From Bradyrhizobium australiense (GTDB lineage: Bacteria > Pseudomonadota > Alphaproteobacteria > Rhizobiales > Xanthobacteraceae), in NCBI RefSeq assembly GCF_013114825.1, contig NZ_JAAVLX010000005.1, forward strand, positions 1 to 64,000: a DNA stretch of 64,000 nucleotides. Reading direction: 5' to 3'. Positions 1 through 10,146 of this stretch are shown piece by piece (position 1 is the first letter of the stretch; every line of letters starts with the position of its first letter). The notes under the pieces were generated by a model. It was not told where the DNA came from. It did not search any database and was given only the letters and a program-made list of their open reading frames with translations. Made by a program: the position numbers and the translations under genes.

Positions 1-293
1 CGGCTTCCATCACCACGCAACCCTGTGCATCGCGGCTTACGGATTCCTCATCGCCGAGCAGGCGACGATTCCCCCCTCAGGACCACGTTCCACCGCGCCG
101 GTCCAGATCCCTCCCTTACCCGACAATTATCGACCCAGAGGATCTGCCCTTGCGGCCTGAACGCCACGTCCCGAACTCGATCGCAACCATGCGTGTGCGG
201 CTGAGCCGGGCCCTCAGCAAAATGATCATACGATGCCCGTGTTGCGGCGCCGTCGCAGCATCACGCACGCGCAGAAAAATCATGACGCAGTAA
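1..293 (+). pseudogene. IS701-family transposase, 3' fragment, frameshifted
   Basis: The reading frame enters from the left edge. The frame starting at base 2 encodes GFHHHATLCIAAYGFL followed by a proline-rich stretch and runs into TGA at 158-160. The frame through base 150 then encodes RPERHVPNSIATMRVRLSRA and a CPCCG cysteine cluster, ending at TAA 291-293. Both halves match, from memory, the C-terminus of IS701-type DDE transposases common in Bradyrhizobium, so one base appears to have been gained (or two lost) near 140-150. The fragment ends about 20 bp from the otnC stop codon. No terminal inverted repeat could be identified. Family assignment is by recall of the C-terminal motif, not by search. 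Confidence 0.7.
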
Positions 294-313
294 GACTAGT
301 CCGCGCTACGAAT

Positions 314-973
314 TCAATGCTTGTCGTGCCCCGGCAGCGTCAAGCCGAACACATCAGTTAAATCCTTCACCTGTTCCGGCGCAAGATACCGCGGGTTTAA
401 CCCGCGCAGCAGCAGATACAGTTTCGCCGTCTCCTCCAGCTCCTCCATCGCGAACACCGCCGCTTCCAGCGTGTCGCCCGACACCACGGGACCGTGGTTG
501 GCGAGCAGCACGGAAGAATACTTCCCCGCCAGTCCTTTGATGGCGTCGGCTACATCAGGATCTCCGGGTCGATAGTAGGGCACCAGCGCAGTCTGTCCGC
601 ATTTCATCAAATAATACGGCGTCATCGGCGGCAGCGCGGCGCGAGGATCGATCTCCGGCAGCATCGACAGCGCCACCGAGTGTGTCGAATGCAGATGCAC
701 GACCGCGCGCGCCGCGCTGCGGGTCTGGTACAGCGCGGTATGCAGCGGCACTTCTTTGGTGGGGGCATCGCCCGAAACCAGCCGTCCGCTGGAGTCGAGC
801 CGCGACATCCGGGCCGGGTCGAGGAAGCCAAGCGAGGCGTTGGTCGGCGTCACCAGCCAGCCGCCGTCATCGAGCTTTACGCTGATATTGCCCGAGGAGC
901 CCGGCGTCAGCCCGCGCTCGAACAGCGAGCGGCCGAAGCGGCAGACTTCCTCGCGAATCCTGGTTTCGCTCAT
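314..973 (-). CDS. otnC: 3-oxo-tetronate 4-phosphate decarboxylase (class II aldolase family)
   Basis: 219 aa class II aldolase/adducin-fold protein. Visible motifs are the N-terminal GSSGNIS phosphate-binding segment, the acid residue in TKEVPLH, the zinc-binding HLHSTH pair and a third histidine in LLANHGP. In the OtnC family the enzyme decarboxylates 3-oxo-tetronate 4-phosphate to dihydroxyacetone phosphate. The sub-assignment rests on the divergent ltnD-otnI-otnK genes, which supply the rest of that pathway. The frame stays open upstream to 1108, but the Met at 971-973 (MSETRIREEVCRFGR) fits the family N-terminus and avoids overlapping ltnD. A fuculose-phosphate aldolase-like role is the alternative. 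Confidence 0.85.
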   Translation of the reverse strand: MSETRIREEVCRFGRSLFERGLTPGSSGNISVKLDDGGWLVTPTNASLGFLDPARMSRLDSSGRLVSGDAPTKEVPLHTALYQTRSAARAVVHLHSTHSVALSMLPEIDPRAALPPMTPYYLMKCGQTALVPYYRPGDPDVADAIKGLAGKYSSVLLANHGPVVSGDTLEAAVFAMEELEETAKLYLLLRGLNPRYLAPEQVKDLTDVFGLTLPGHDKH

Positions 974-1091
974 GAACTGACCTCTTTTCCGCCTTGTCCC
1001 ACGCTTTGGCAGCGCGGCCAAGCCGTGATACGCAGGGGTCAAGCCGCTGGCCGAATGGCCGCTGAACAGAAACCATCGAGGAACCGCCGCA
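974..1091. promoter_or_regulatory. Divergent intergenic region otnC/ltnD
   Basis: The 118 bp between two divergent start codons must hold the promoters of otnC and of the ltnD operon. I could not pick a convincing -35/-10 pair or operator by eye, and no regulator gene lies next to the module inside the window. Confidence 0.4.
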
Positions 1092-2006
1092 ATGCCAGAA
1101 TCCGCCAAACCGCGTGTCGCCGTCGTCGGGCTGGGCTCGATGGGCTACGGCATGGCGACCTCGCTGCGTCGCGCAGGCCTCGAAGTAATCGGCTGCGACG
1201 TCTCGGCGGATTCCGTGAAGAGGTTTGTCGCCGACGGCGGCAAGGGGGCCGGCACGCCAGCGGAGGCCGCGAAATCGGCCGATATCGTCGTCAGCGTGGT
1301 CGTCAACGCGGCCCAAACCGAGACCATTCTGTTCGGCGCTGGCGGCGTCGCTGAAACGCTGGCACAAGGCGCGGTATTCATTTCCTCCGCGACCATGGAT
1401 CCCGAGATCGCGCGGCGGCTCGCCAAACAGTTGGAAGCAACCGGCCGTCACTACCTCGACGCGCCGATTTCGGGCGGCGCGCAGCGCGCGGCGCAGGGCG
1501 AACTCACCATTCTGGCGTCCGGCAGCCCGGCCGCCTTTGCCAAGGCGCGCCCGGCGCTCGATGCGATGGCGGCAAAGCTCTATGAACTCGGCGATGAAGC
1601 CGGGCAGGGAGCCGCGTTCAAGATGATCAACCAATTGCTCGCCGGCGTGCACATCGCCGCGGCTTCCGAAGCGATCGCGTTCGCAGCCAAGCAGGGCCTC
1701 GACATCAGAAAAGTCTACGAGGTGATCACGGCGTCTGCCGGTAATTCCTGGATGTTCGAGAACCGCATGCCGCATGTGCTCGACGGCGATTACGCGCCGC
1801 GCAGCGCGGTCGATATCTTCGTCAAGGACCTCGGCATCATCCAGGACATGGCGCGCTCGCAGAAGTTTCCAGTACCGGTTTCCGCTGCTGCATTGCAGAT
1901 GTTCCTAATGACGTCAGCCGCCGGCATGGGCCGCGACGACGATGCGTCGGTGGCGCGGATGTATGCAAAAGTCACCGGCACGCATCTGCCGGGCGAGCCG
2001 AACTAA
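1092..2006 (+). CDS. ltnD: L-threonate dehydrogenase (3-hydroxyisobutyrate dehydrogenase family)
   Basis: 304 aa beta-hydroxyacid dehydrogenase. An N-terminal Rossmann motif VGLGSMGYGMA is followed by the substrate-binding signature DAPISGGAQRAAQGELTI and the catalytic-lysine region GAAFKMINQLLAGVHIA. Family members of this type paired with OtnI, OtnK and OtnC oxidise L-threonate (or D-erythronate in related clusters) to 2-oxo-tetronate using NAD. It heads a tight operon: otnI begins 26 bp downstream. The dehydrogenase family is clear; the exact substrate is inferred from the neighbours. Confidence 0.88.
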   Translation: MPESAKPRVAVVGLGSMGYGMATSLRRAGLEVIGCDVSADSVKRFVADGGKGAGTPAEAAKSADIVVSVVVNAAQTETILFGAGGVAETLAQGAVFISSATMDPEIARRLAKQLEATGRHYLDAPISGGAQRAAQGELTILASGSPAAFAKARPALDAMAAKLYELGDEAGQGAAFKMINQLLAGVHIAAASEAIAFAAKQGLDIRKVYEVITASAGNSWMFENRMPHVLDGDYAPRSAVDIFVKDLGIIQDMARSQKFPVPVSAAALQMFLMTSAAGMGRDDDASVARMYAKVTGTHLPGEPN

Positions 2007-2032
2007 GAGCAAGATCAACAAGGGGACCGTCG

Positions 2033-2815
2033 ATGCCGCGTTTCGCCGCCAATCTTTCCATGATGTTTACCGAGGTGCCGTTCCTCGACCGCTTCGATGC
2101 GGCGGCAAGAGCGGGCTTCACCGCGGTCGAATTTCTGTTTCCCTACGACCATCCGGCAGACGCCGTGGGCGACCGGCTTGAAAAGAACGGCCTGACCCAG
2201 GCACTATTCAACTTGCCGCCCGGCAATTGGGAGGCCGGCGAAAAAGGCTTTGCCGCACTGCCGGAGCGTTTTGATGATCTGAAGCGAAGCCTTGAGACGG
2301 CGCTGCCCTATGCGAAGGCGACCGGGGTCAAGCGGCTGCATCTGATGGCTGGCATCGCCGATCGCAGCAGCACGAAAGCCGTCGAACAGTTCTACAAATC
2401 GGTAGCATGGGCCGCCGAGTTCTACGCGCCTCACAGCCTCGACGTCGTGATCGAGCCGATCAACCCGCGCAACGTGCCCGGCTACTTCCTCAACGACTTT
2501 GGCTTCGCGCGCGACCTGATCACCGAACTGAAGATTCCCAACCTGAAACTGCAGTTTGACATCTACCACTGCCAGATCATTCACGGCGACGTCACCATGC
2601 GGCTGCGCGAGATGATGCCGATAACAGGCCATGTCCAGATCGCCAGCATTCCCTCGCGCAACGAGCCTGACGGCGAAGAGCTGAACTATCCGTTCCTGTT
2701 CACTGAACTAGACCGGCTCGGCTATGGCGGCTTCGTCGGCTGCGAATACAATCCGCGCGGCAAAACCAGCGACGGCCTCGGCTGGTTCAAGCCCTATGCC
2801 GGAGCAAGATCGTGA
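2033..2815 (+). CDS. otnI: 2-oxo-tetronate isomerase (hydroxypyruvate isomerase family)
   Basis: 260 aa AP-endonuclease-2 (xylose-isomerase-like TIM barrel) fold. It begins MPRFAANLSMMFTEVPFLDR, with the Hyi/OtnI hallmarks VEFLFPYDHPAD, the metal-ligand glutamate in VIEPINPRNVPGY, QFDIYHCQIIHGD, and the C-terminal GCEYNPRG. In the tetronate route it interconverts 2-oxo- and 3-oxo-tetronate. Length is typical. Its stop overlaps the GTG start of otnK by four bases (GTGA at 2812-2815), which suggests translational coupling. Plain hydroxypyruvate isomerase is the alternative, but the kinase and decarboxylase neighbours favour OtnI. Confidence 0.88.
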   Translation: MPRFAANLSMMFTEVPFLDRFDAAARAGFTAVEFLFPYDHPADAVGDRLEKNGLTQALFNLPPGNWEAGEKGFAALPERFDDLKRSLETALPYAKATGVKRLHLMAGIADRSSTKAVEQFYKSVAWAAEFYAPHSLDVVIEPINPRNVPGYFLNDFGFARDLITELKIPNLKLQFDIYHCQIIHGDVTMRLREMMPITGHVQIASIPSRNEPDGEELNYPFLFTELDRLGYGGFVGCEYNPRGKTSDGLGWFKPYAGARS

Positions 2816-4089
2816 AATTGTCTTTGGGCTGCATTGCCGACGATTACACCGGCGCCTCCGATCTCGCCAACACGCTGACGCGTCAGGGGCTGCGCACGGT
2901 GCAGACCATCGGCGTGCCATCAGACGATCTTGCGCTGCCTGAAGTCGATGCGGTTGTCGTGTCGCTCAAGAGCCGCTCGATCGAGGCCGGTGTTGCGGTG
3001 GACCGTTCGCGCGCCGCGGAAAAATGGCTGCGCGGCCGCGGCGCGGGTCATGTGCTGTTCAAGATCTGCTCGACCTTCGATTCGACCAATGCCGGCAATA
3101 TCGGCCCAGTCTTGGATGCGTTGCGCGCCGATTCCGGCGACGCAATCGTGCTGGTGACGCCGGCCTTTCCGGAAACCGGCCGCACCGTCTATCAGGGCAA
3201 TCTGTTCGTGGGTTCCGTGCCGCTGAACGAAAGCCCGTTGAAGGATCATCCGCTTAACCCGATGCATGATTCCAATCTGGTGCGGGTGCTGGCCCGCCAG
3301 AGCCGGACCCAGGTCGGGCTGGTCGATCTCGCTACGCTCACGCGCGGCGCGGAGGCGGTTCGCGGACGTCTCGCCGATCTGGCGGGAAAGGGTATCGGCG
3401 CGGCCATCATCGACGCGGTCTTTGATCGCGATCTGGAAACCATTGGCGTCGTCGCGCTGGATCACCGCCTGTCGGTCGGCGCATCCGGTATCGGCCTTGG
3501 CCTTGCGCGCGCGCTGGTTGCCTCCGGCAAGGTCAAAGCGGCTTCCGCGGGCGCGATATCCGGCGCGGCGGTCGGCGGACCGGCGGCATGCCTCGCCGGG
3601 AGTTGTTCGCAGGCGACGTTGACGCAGATCGCCAATGCCGAAAAGACAATGGCCGTGCTGCATCTCGATCCCGAGCAGATCATCGCGGGACCGGCAGAGG
3701 CGCGCCGTGCGCTGGCCTGGGTGAGCGACCGAATCAGCAGCGGCCCAATCTTGATCGCCAGCAGCTCGACGCCGGACCAAGTTACAGCCCTGCAATCTCG
3801 GCATGGCCGCGATGCAGCCGGACATGCCATCGAGCAGGCGATGGCCGATATCGCCGAAGGCCTGGTGCGCATAGGCGTGCGGCGACTGGTGGTTGCCGGT
3901 GGTGAAACTTCAGGCGCCGTCATCGATCGCCTGCGCATTCCCGGCTTTCTCGTGGGCGAAGAAATCGCTGCAGGCGTGCCGGTTCTGCGCGCGGTCGGTG
4001 TCAAGGACGGGGAGATGCTGCTTGCACTGAAATCAGGCAATTTCGGCGGCACGGAATTTTTCTCGGATGCACTGAGGCTGATGCGCTGA
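2812..4089 (+). CDS. otnK: 3-oxo-tetronate kinase (former DUF1537 family)
   Basis: 425 aa four-carbon acid sugar kinase. The N-terminal domain carries IADDYTGASDLAN (substrate-binding DD motif). The C-terminal nucleotide-binding domain carries LVVAGGETSGAVIDRL and, near the end, LALKSGNFGG. It phosphorylates 3-oxo-tetronate at O4 for OtnC. The start is GTG at 2812, overlapping the otnI stop. It is the last gene of ltnD-otnI-otnK; nothing terminator-like was evident in the following 90 bp. Confidence 0.9.
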   Translation: MKLSLGCIADDYTGASDLANTLTRQGLRTVQTIGVPSDDLALPEVDAVVVSLKSRSIEAGVAVDRSRAAEKWLRGRGAGHVLFKICSTFDSTNAGNIGPVLDALRADSGDAIVLVTPAFPETGRTVYQGNLFVGSVPLNESPLKDHPLNPMHDSNLVRVLARQSRTQVGLVDLATLTRGAEAVRGRLADLAGKGIGAAIIDAVFDRDLETIGVVALDHRLSVGASGIGLGLARALVASGKVKAASAGAISGAAVGGPAACLAGSCSQATLTQIANAEKTMAVLHLDPEQIIAGPAEARRALAWVSDRISSGPILIASSSTPDQVTALQSRHGRDAAGHAIEQAMADIAEGLVRIGVRRLVVAGGETSGAVIDRLRIPGFLVGEEIAAGVPVLRAVGVKDGEMLLALKSGNFGGTEFFSDALRLMR

Positions 4090-4151
4090 TCGCACCGGCC
4101 CCACATTCATTTCCTGGTTAGAACTGTCGCGTAGGTATTTGTACGGACGCG

Positions 4152-4181
4152 AATTAACTGAACCTGAGGACGCGTCAGGTT
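4152..4181. promoter_or_regulatory. AATTAAC motif and 7-bp inverted repeat upstream of the first chemoreceptor
   Basis: AATTAAC lies at 4152-4158. It is followed by AACCTGA (4161-4167) and its complement TCAGGTT (4175-4181) with a 7-nt spacer. The same AATTAAC occurs upstream of two further MCP genes in this window (6084-6090 and 8365-8371). The role is unknown; see findings. Confidence 0.4.
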
Positions 4182-4269
4182 GATATCCGCAAGGCATCCT
4201 CCTTTTTCAACTCTCTCGCCTTTTCCCATCCGGCGTGTCCCGCGCGCCCAAAACCAAGAGATTCCGCCC

Positions 4270-5961
4270 ATGCTCGCCCGCTATTCGATCCGCACCAAGA
4301 TCATCACGGTGGTTGCCTTCCTGCTCGTCGCGATGGCGGGCATGGGTCTGCTCGCGGTGAAAAACATGCGCGCCATCAACGCCAATACGGTCGATATCGT
4401 GACCAACTGGATGCCGAGCGTCCGCGTGCTGGGCGATCTGCGCGCCGGCGTCATCACCTATCGCAACGTGATCCGCGAGCACATGCTGGCCGAGACGCTG
4501 GAAGAGAAGCTTGCGATGGAAAAGACGCTGGCCACCGTCATCGAGAGCAACACCAAGATCCGTGCCGCCTATGAGCCGCTGATCACCTCAGCGGAAGAGC
4601 GCGCGATTTATGCCGAATGGTCGGGCCTCTGGGACAAGTACCGGAAATGCACCCAGGAGGTCATGGAACTGTCGCGGAAGTCGGCCGGCAAGACCCCGAC
4701 CGAAGCGCACGACCTGAACACCACGACCGTCAACAAGATCGGGCTCGATGCCGACGCAGTCCTGAAGAAGAGCATCGATCTGAACAATGCCGGGGCCGAC
4801 AAGGCGGCGCAGGAGGCTGCCGGCAGCTACACCTCGGCTCTCATGATGCTTGCCCTGATCCTCGGTGCCGCCGTCACGATCGGCCTCGGCATCAGCGCCT
4901 ATCTGGTTCGCGACGTATCTAGCGGAATTGCCTCCATCGTCACGCCGATGCAGGCGCTGGGTAAAGGCGATCTGAGCGCGGAGGTGCCGCATCGGGGCGA
5001 GAAGACCGAAATCGGCGCGATGGCCGATACCTTGCAGGTATTCAAGCAAGCGCTGATTGCCAAGAAGGCGGCCGACGAGGCCGCAGCGCTCGATGCCGAA
5101 GCCAAGATCGAGCGCGGCCGCCGGGTCGACGGCATTACGCGCAATTTCGAAAACGTGATCGGCGAGATTGTGCAGACGGTATCATCGGCCTCGACGCAGC
5201 TCGAAGCTTCCGCCGGCGTGCTGTCGGCGACCGCCGAACGTTCGCAGACGCTGACCTCAGCGGTGGCCTCGGCTTCCGGCGAAGCCTCCGCCAACGTGCA
5301 GTCGGTTGCATCGGCGACCGAAGAGCTTTCCTCCTCGGTCACCGAGATCGGTCGCCAGGTGCAGGCATCGGCGCGAATGGCGACCGATGCGGTCGGTCAG
5401 GCCCGGGTCACCAACGACCGAGTCAGCCAATTGTCCAAGGCGGCGGGCCGGATCGGCGACGTCGTCGAACTCATCAACACCATCGCCGGCCAGACCAACC
5501 TGCTTGCGCTCAACGCCACCATCGAGGCTGCGCGCGCCGGTGAGGCGGGGCGCGGCTTTGCGGTCGTGGCGTCGGAGGTCAAGGCGCTGGCCGAACAGAC
5601 GGCGAAAGCCACTGGCGAGATCAGCCAGCAGATATCCGGCATCCAGGGCGCGACCCAGGAGTCTGTGAACGCAATCAAGGAAATCAGCGGCACCATTGAA
5701 AGGTTGGCGGAGATCTCCTCGGCAATTGCGGCCGCCGTGGAAGAGCAGGGCGCTGCCACTCAGGAAATCTCCCGCAACGTACAGCAGGCGGCGAGGGGTA
5801 CCCATCAGGTCTCCGGCAACATCACCGACGTGCAGCGCGGCGCCGGCGAGACCGGTGCGGCCTCCGCGCAGGTGCTCTCGGCGGCGCAGTCGCTGTCGGG
5901 CGACAGTCAGCGCCTCAGGCTCGAGGTCGGCAAGTTTCTGGAGTCGGTCCGGGCAGCCTGA
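4270..5961 (+). CDS. Methyl-accepting chemotaxis protein (MCP 1)
   Basis: 563 aa inner-membrane chemoreceptor. TM1 is at about residues 11-29, a roughly 155-residue four-helix-bundle-like periplasmic region follows, TM2 is at about 188-211, then HAMP, then the cytoplasmic coiled-coil with the signalling hairpin [20 protein letters not shown]. It ends KFLESVRAA, with no CheR-tethering pentapeptide. The frame is open from 4180, but the Met at 4270 ([15 protein letters not shown]) gives a normal N-in leader before TM1. A strong hairpin terminator follows at 5985. It belongs to a four-receptor array; the ligand is unknown. Confidence 0.93.
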   Translation: MLARYSIRTKIITVVAFLLVAMAGMGLLAVKNMRAINANTVDIVTNWMPSVRVLGDLRAGVITYRNVIREHMLAETLEEKLAMEKTLATVIESNTKIRAAYEPLITSAEERAIYAEWSGLWDKYRKCTQEVMELSRKSAGKTPTEAHDLNTTTVNKIGLDADAVLKKSIDLNNAGADKAAQEAAGSYTSALMMLALILGAAVTIGLGISAYLVRDVSSGIASIVTPMQALGKGDLSAEVPHRGEKTEIGAMADTLQVFKQALIAKKAADEAAALDAEAKIERGRRVDGITRNFENVIGEIVQTVSSASTQLEASAGVLSATAERSQTLTSAVASASGEASANVQSVASATEELSSSVTEIGRQVQASARMATDAVGQARVTNDRVSQLSKAAGRIGDVVELINTIAGQTNLLALNATIEAARAGEAGRGFAVVASEVKALAEQTAKATGEISQQISGIQGATQESVNAIKEISGTIERLAEISSAIAAAVEEQGAATQEISRNVQQAARGTHQVSGNITDVQRGAGETGAASAQVLSAAQSLSGDSQRLRLEVGKFLESVRAA

Positions 5962-5984
5962 CAACCGGCCGGCCGCAGACGACG

Positions 5985-6017
5985 GGCCCGGCTCGCGGAA
6001 GCGCGCCGGGCCTTTTT
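5985..6017 (+). terminator. Rho-independent terminator after MCP 1
   Basis: GGCCCGGC (5985-5992) pairs perfectly with GCCGGGCC (6005-6012) across a 12-nt loop and is followed by five T residues. It lies 24 bp past the MCP 1 stop codon. Confidence 0.85.
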
Positions 6018-6083
6018 CGCGTCCGGCGCGAAGTCGGGGGCGCCACAACCCGGCTGGACGATCCGTGGTTTCACGCAAGCGGA

Positions 6084-6090
6084 AATTAAC
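6084..6090 (+). promoter_or_regulatory. AATTAAC motif upstream of MCP 2
   Basis: GGAAATTAACCGG surrounds this site, 119 bp before the MCP 2 start. It matches CGAAATTAACGGG before MCP 3 and CGAATTAACTG before MCP 1. The TTAAC core resembles an alphaproteobacterial CtrA half-site, but no clean TTAA-N7-TTAA pair was found. Confidence 0.35.
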
Positions 6091-6208
6091 CGGTCCCCGC
6101 TAGGCTGCCCCCGCATCTCCGGGATTCGCGCGCGTAGGTTGCCGTATCCTTTGCGTCGCGAATTCCGCCTCCGGAAAAACTGCTTCAGAAGAATTTGGGG
6201 TCGTCGAC

Positions 6209-8239
6209 ATGATCAAGCTCAACCGTATCGGAAACAAACTGGGCTTGGCCGGAGCGGTCGGCGTCCTGCTGGCGATCGGCATGGTGGCCAACCAGATGGT
6301 CACCGAATCGAGAATCGAAGAGTCCAGCGAGCGCGCCGCCCGGTCGCAACAGGTGGCCGACAACTCGCTCTCCGCCCATATCGACCTGCGCAAGATTCAG
6401 CTTGCCGCCGGCAATGTCAGGTTGGCGAGAACCTCCGCCGAGGTCGAAAAGGCCGTTGTCGATTTGCAGCGCCACAAGGCGAGCGAGGCGAAGGAACTCG
6501 AGGCTGCGCTCGCAACCGCCCAGCGATCGGACGCCAGGGAGCGGCTGCAGAAGATCAAGACCTTGATGGATGGCTTTACCGCCGCCGTGGAAGATCTCGC
6601 GAAGGCGCAGGCCACGCTGCTGGCGCAGATCGAGAAGCGCTCGGTCATCTCGGAGGAATGGACTAAGGCCGTCGATGCCCAGTTGACGTCGCCGACCATG
6701 GCGAAGCTGGACAACCGCCTCGAGATCGAGCGTTTGCTGTTTCAGGCCGACGCAAAGGTAAACGCGCTGCGGGCAGCCGCCTGGAAACTCGGCGCAACCG
6801 GCGACGCCAACCTGGTCACGGCGATGGGCAAGACCGAGGCTTCGCTGAAGGACGTATTCAACAAGCTGCGCGGCGAGGCCGACGACCGGGAATTGCTGGT
6901 CGTGGTCAGCAACCTGTCTTCGATCGTCAAGCGCTTTCTGGCCGCCAACGAGGAAGCGGTAAGGACGGAGCAGGTAAAGAACGACATCATCGCCAACCGC
7001 ACCGTCAAGGCCGCCGCTGACGTTGCCGATCTGATGGAAATAACCGTCGAAGGCGCGCAAAAGGATGCCAGGATCTCCAAGGACGAGGTCATGGACGATA
7101 CCGAGCGCGCCAACCGCATCAACCTGATCATGGCAATCGTCGTCGTCGCGTCGCTGATCGCCTCGGTGATATTCTCCTTCCTCGGGGTCGCCCGTCCGAT
7201 GACGCGCCTGAACGGCGCACTGGGTGAGATGGCCGGCGGCAATCTCGACGTCGAGATTCCCGGCGCCAGCCGCGGCGACGAAATCGGCGACCTCGCCAAG
7301 ACCGTGACCGTCATCCGCGAGAACACTGAACAGAAGGCGCGCGAGGAAGCCGAGGCCAAGATCCAGCAGGACCAGGTCGCGGCGCAGCGGCGCAAGTCTG
7401 AAATGATCAAGCTCGCCGACGATTTCGAAGGCGCGGTCGGCAAGATCGTGGAGACGGTGTCGTCGGCATCGACCGAACTCGAAGCTGCCGCCGGCACGCT
7501 GACGGCGACCGCCGAACGCGCCCAGGAGCTGACCACGATGGTGGCCGCGGCTTCCGAGGAAGCCTCCACCAACGTGCAGTCGGTGGCCTCTTCCACCGAA
7601 GAGATGGCATCGTCGATCACCGAGATCGGTCGCCAGGTTCAGGAATCGGCGCGGATGGCCAATGAGGCCGTCGATCAGGCCCGCACCACCAACGATAGGG
7701 TCAGCGAACTGTCGAAGGCGGCGGCCCGCATCGGCGCGGTGGTCGAACTCATCAACACCATCGCCGAACAAACCAATTTGCTGGCGCTCAACGCCACCAT
7801 CGAAGCGGCCCGCGCCGGCGATGCCGGCCGCGGTTTCGCCGTCGTGGCATCCGAGGTGAAGGCGCTGGCGGAACAAACCTCCAAGGCGACCGGCGAAATC
7901 GGCCAGCAGATCACGGGCATCCAGGCCGCAACCGAGGAATCCGTCGGTGCGATCCAGGCGATCAGCTCGACCATCGAGAAGCTGTCGGAGATATCCTCGA
8001 CCATTGCGGCCGCCGTGGAAGAGCAGGGTGCCGCAACCCAGGAAATCTCGCGCAACGTGCAGCAGGCGGCGCGCGGCACTCAGCAGGTCTCCGCCAACAT
8101 CACCGATGTGCAGCGCGGTGCCGGCGAGACCGGCACGGCCTCATCGCAGGTGCTTTCCTCGGCCCAGTCGCTGTCATCGGATTCGAGCCGCCTCAAGCTC
8201 GAGGTCGGCAAGTTCCTGAAATCGGTGCGGGTGGCATAA
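6209..8239 (+). CDS. Methyl-accepting chemotaxis protein with long helical sensor domain (MCP 2)
   Basis: 676 aa, the longest receptor of the array. TM1 is at about residues 12-30. A roughly 275-residue, almost entirely helical periplasmic region follows; its size and charge pattern suggest a helical bimodular (HBM) sensor. TM2 is at about 306-328, then HAMP and the signalling coiled-coil with the [20 protein letters not shown] hairpin. It ends KFLKSVRVA. The hairpin reads AEQTN where the other three receptors read AGQTN. HBM receptors characterised elsewhere bind small organic acids, but nothing here fixes the ligand. A terminator follows at 8263. Confidence 0.92.
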   Translation: MIKLNRIGNKLGLAGAVGVLLAIGMVANQMVTESRIEESSERAARSQQVADNSLSAHIDLRKIQLAAGNVRLARTSAEVEKAVVDLQRHKASEAKELEAALATAQRSDARERLQKIKTLMDGFTAAVEDLAKAQATLLAQIEKRSVISEEWTKAVDAQLTSPTMAKLDNRLEIERLLFQADAKVNALRAAAWKLGATGDANLVTAMGKTEASLKDVFNKLRGEADDRELLVVVSNLSSIVKRFLAANEEAVRTEQVKNDIIANRTVKAAADVADLMEITVEGAQKDARISKDEVMDDTERANRINLIMAIVVVASLIASVIFSFLGVARPMTRLNGALGEMAGGNLDVEIPGASRGDEIGDLAKTVTVIRENTEQKAREEAEAKIQQDQVAAQRRKSEMIKLADDFEGAVGKIVETVSSASTELEAAAGTLTATAERAQELTTMVAAASEEASTNVQSVASSTEEMASSITEIGRQVQESARMANEAVDQARTTNDRVSELSKAAARIGAVVELINTIAEQTNLLALNATIEAARAGDAGRGFAVVASEVKALAEQTSKATGEIGQQITGIQAATEESVGAIQAISSTIEKLSEISSTIAAAVEEQGAATQEISRNVQQAARGTQQVSANITDVQRGAGETGTASSQVLSSAQSLSSDSSRLKLEVGKFLKSVRVA

Positions 8240-8262
8240 GCAACCGATAGATCGCAAGCCTA

Positions 8263-8292
8263 GCCCGCCCCTCAACAGCGGGCGGGCCTTTT
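8263..8292 (+). terminator. Rho-independent terminator after MCP 2
   Basis: GCCCGCC (8263-8269) pairs with GGCGGGC (8281-8287) and is followed by CTTTT. It lies 24 bp beyond the MCP 2 stop. Confidence 0.75.
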
Positions 8293-8364
8293 GCCGTTCG
8301 GGATCCTGCGAGAGGCGCTGGCCGCGAGGCCGGTTAATAAAACCCGTATATCTACTGAGTACGA

Positions 8365-8371
8365 AATTAAC
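8365..8371 (+). promoter_or_regulatory. AATTAAC motif upstream of MCP 3
   Basis: CGAAATTAACGGG lies 75 bp before the MCP 3 start and is nearly identical to the MCP 2 site. CCCGT upstream (8343-8347) can pair with ACGGG (8370-8374), so it also sits in a weak inverted repeat. Confidence 0.35.
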
Positions 8372-8445
8372 GGGTAGAAAGCGGCTGATATATACGATTC
8401 CGCGTGGAGGGGCGGACGACCGCCATCGTCGAGTGGAGAGCACGC

Positions 8446-10146
8446 ATGCTTGGAATCATTAGTCGGCCCAGGATGACGGTTGGCCGAAAGATCTATGCCC
8501 TTATCTGCCTCAGCTTTGCCGGGCTATTGGGCCTGACCTTTCTCGAGTCGCGCGAGCTGGCATCGAGCCTCCATCAGCAAAAGCAGATCGAGCTGCGCCA
8601 CCTCGGCGAACTCGCGCTCGGCATTGTCAAGGAAGAGCATGCCGCGGCGCAGAAGGGCGACGTTCCGGCCGCCGAGGCGCAGAAGCGGGCGATGGCGCGG
8701 ATCGCGGCGCTTCGGTACGGCAATAACGATTACTACTGGATCAACGACATGCATCCGAAAATGGTGATGCATCCGATCAAGCCGGAAATGAACGGCAGCG
8801 ATCTGTCGACCTACAAGGATCCGAACGGCAAGCTGTTGTTCGTCGATTTCGTCACTACCGTCAGGAAGGATGGTTCCGGCTTCGTCCCCTACGAGTGGCC
8901 CAAGCCGGGCTTCGACAAGCCGCAACCGAAATTGTCCTATGTGGTGGGTTTTGCGCCGTGGAACTGGGTCATCGGCACCGGCGTCTACATCGACGACCTG
9001 AAGGCGCAGACCTGGGTATCGACCCAGCGTTCCCTGATCGTTGCCGGCGTGATCCTGCTGTCCATGCTGATCGTGTCGATCTTCGTGGCGCGGAGCATCA
9101 CCGCGCCGCTGCAGCGCATGACCGTCACCATGAACGATCTTGCCAGCGGCAAGCTCGACGTCGAGGTGCTCGGCATCGGGCGCGGCGACGAGGTTGGCGA
9201 GATGGCCAAGGCCGTCGAGGTGTTCAAGAGCAACGCCGTCGCCCGCCAGTCGCTGGAGGCTGAGCGGCACGCGGCCGAGACCCGCGCCGTAGCAAGCCGC
9301 AAGGCGGACATGAACAAGATGGCCGACGATTTCGAGACTGCGGTCGGACGAATTGTCGAGGCCGTGTCGTCGGCATCCAGTCAGCTTGAGGTCTCGGCGG
9401 GCACGCTCACGTCGACCGCGGAACGCGCGCAGGAACTGGCGACAACCGTCGCGGCGGCTTCAGAAGAGGCCTCGACCAACGTGCAGTCGGTGGCGTCGGC
9501 CACCGAAGAGATGGCGTCGTCCGTTACCGAGATCAGCCGCCAGGTGCAGGAATCGGCGCGAATGGCCAATGATGCTGTGGACCAGGCGCGCGTCACCAAT
9601 GATCGCGTCAGCGAATTGTCGAAGGCGGCAACCCGCATCGGCGATGTCGTCGAGCTGATCAACACCATCGCCGGCCAGACGAACCTGCTTGCGCTGAACG
9701 CCACCATCGAGGCGGCGCGCGCCGGCGAGGCCGGCCGCGGCTTCGCCGTCGTGGCCTCCGAGGTAAAGGCGCTGGCCGAGCAGACCGCAAAGGCCACCGG
9801 CGAGATCGGGCAACAGATCACCGGCATCCAGGCCGCCACCCAGGAATCCGTGAACGCCATCCAGGCGATCAGCGGCACAATTGAAAAACTGTCGGAGATT
9901 TCGTCGACGATTGCGGCGGCCGTGGAAGAGCAGGGTGCCGCGACACAGGAGATCTCCCGCAACGTACAGCAGGCGGCGATGGGCACCCAGCAGGTGTCCT
10001 CCAATATTACCGACGTGCAGCGCGGCGCCAGCGAAACCGGATCGGCGTCCTCGCAGGTGCTTGCGGCGGCGCAATCGCTGTCGGGTGACTCGAACCGACT
10101 CAAGCTCGAGGTTGGCCGGTTCCTCGACTCGGTGCGGGCGGCCTGA
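8446..10146 (+). CDS. Methyl-accepting chemotaxis protein with single Cache sensor (MCP 3)
   Basis: 566 aa. After TM1 (about residues 10-28) the periplasmic part has the hallmarks of an sCache_2 domain: an amphipathic leading helix, [31 protein letters not shown], and the closing [14 protein letters not shown]2 is at about 196-217, followed by HAMP and a standard signalling domain. It ends RFLDSVRAA. The ATG at 8446 is preferred over the upstream GTG at 8404 because GGAGAG sits just before it. sCache_2 domains often bind short carboxylates; the ligand here is unknown. Confidence 0.93.
   Translation: MLGIISRPRMTVGRKIYALICLSFAGLLGLTFLESRELASSLHQQKQIELRHLGELALGIVKEEHAAAQKGDVPAAEAQKRAMARIAALRYGNNDYYWINDMHPKMVMHPIKPEMNGSDLSTYKDPNGKLLFVDFVTTVRKDGSGFVPYEWPKPGFDKPQPKLSYVVGFAPWNWVIGTGVYIDDLKAQTWVSTQRSLIVAGVILLSMLIVSIFVARSITAPLQRMTVTMNDLASGKLDVEVLGIGRGDEVGEMAKAVEVFKSNAVARQSLEAERHAAETRAVASRKADMNKMADDFETAVGRIVEAVSSASSQLEVSAGTLTSTAERAQELATTVAAASEEASTNVQSVASATEEMASSVTEISRQVQESARMANDAVDQARVTNDRVSELSKAATRIGDVVELINTIAGQTNLLALNATIEAARAGEAGRGFAVVASEVKALAEQTAKATGEIGQQITGIQAATQESVNAIQAISGTIEKLSEISSTIAAAVEEQGAATQEISRNVQQAAMGTQQVSSNITDVQRGASETGSASSQVLAAAQSLSGDSNRLKLEVGRFLDSVRAA

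Noticed and set aside
6185..7876. A 563-codon open frame opposite MCP 2
   Set aside because: Shadow of a GC-rich repetitive coding region; no start signal and no recognisable domain.
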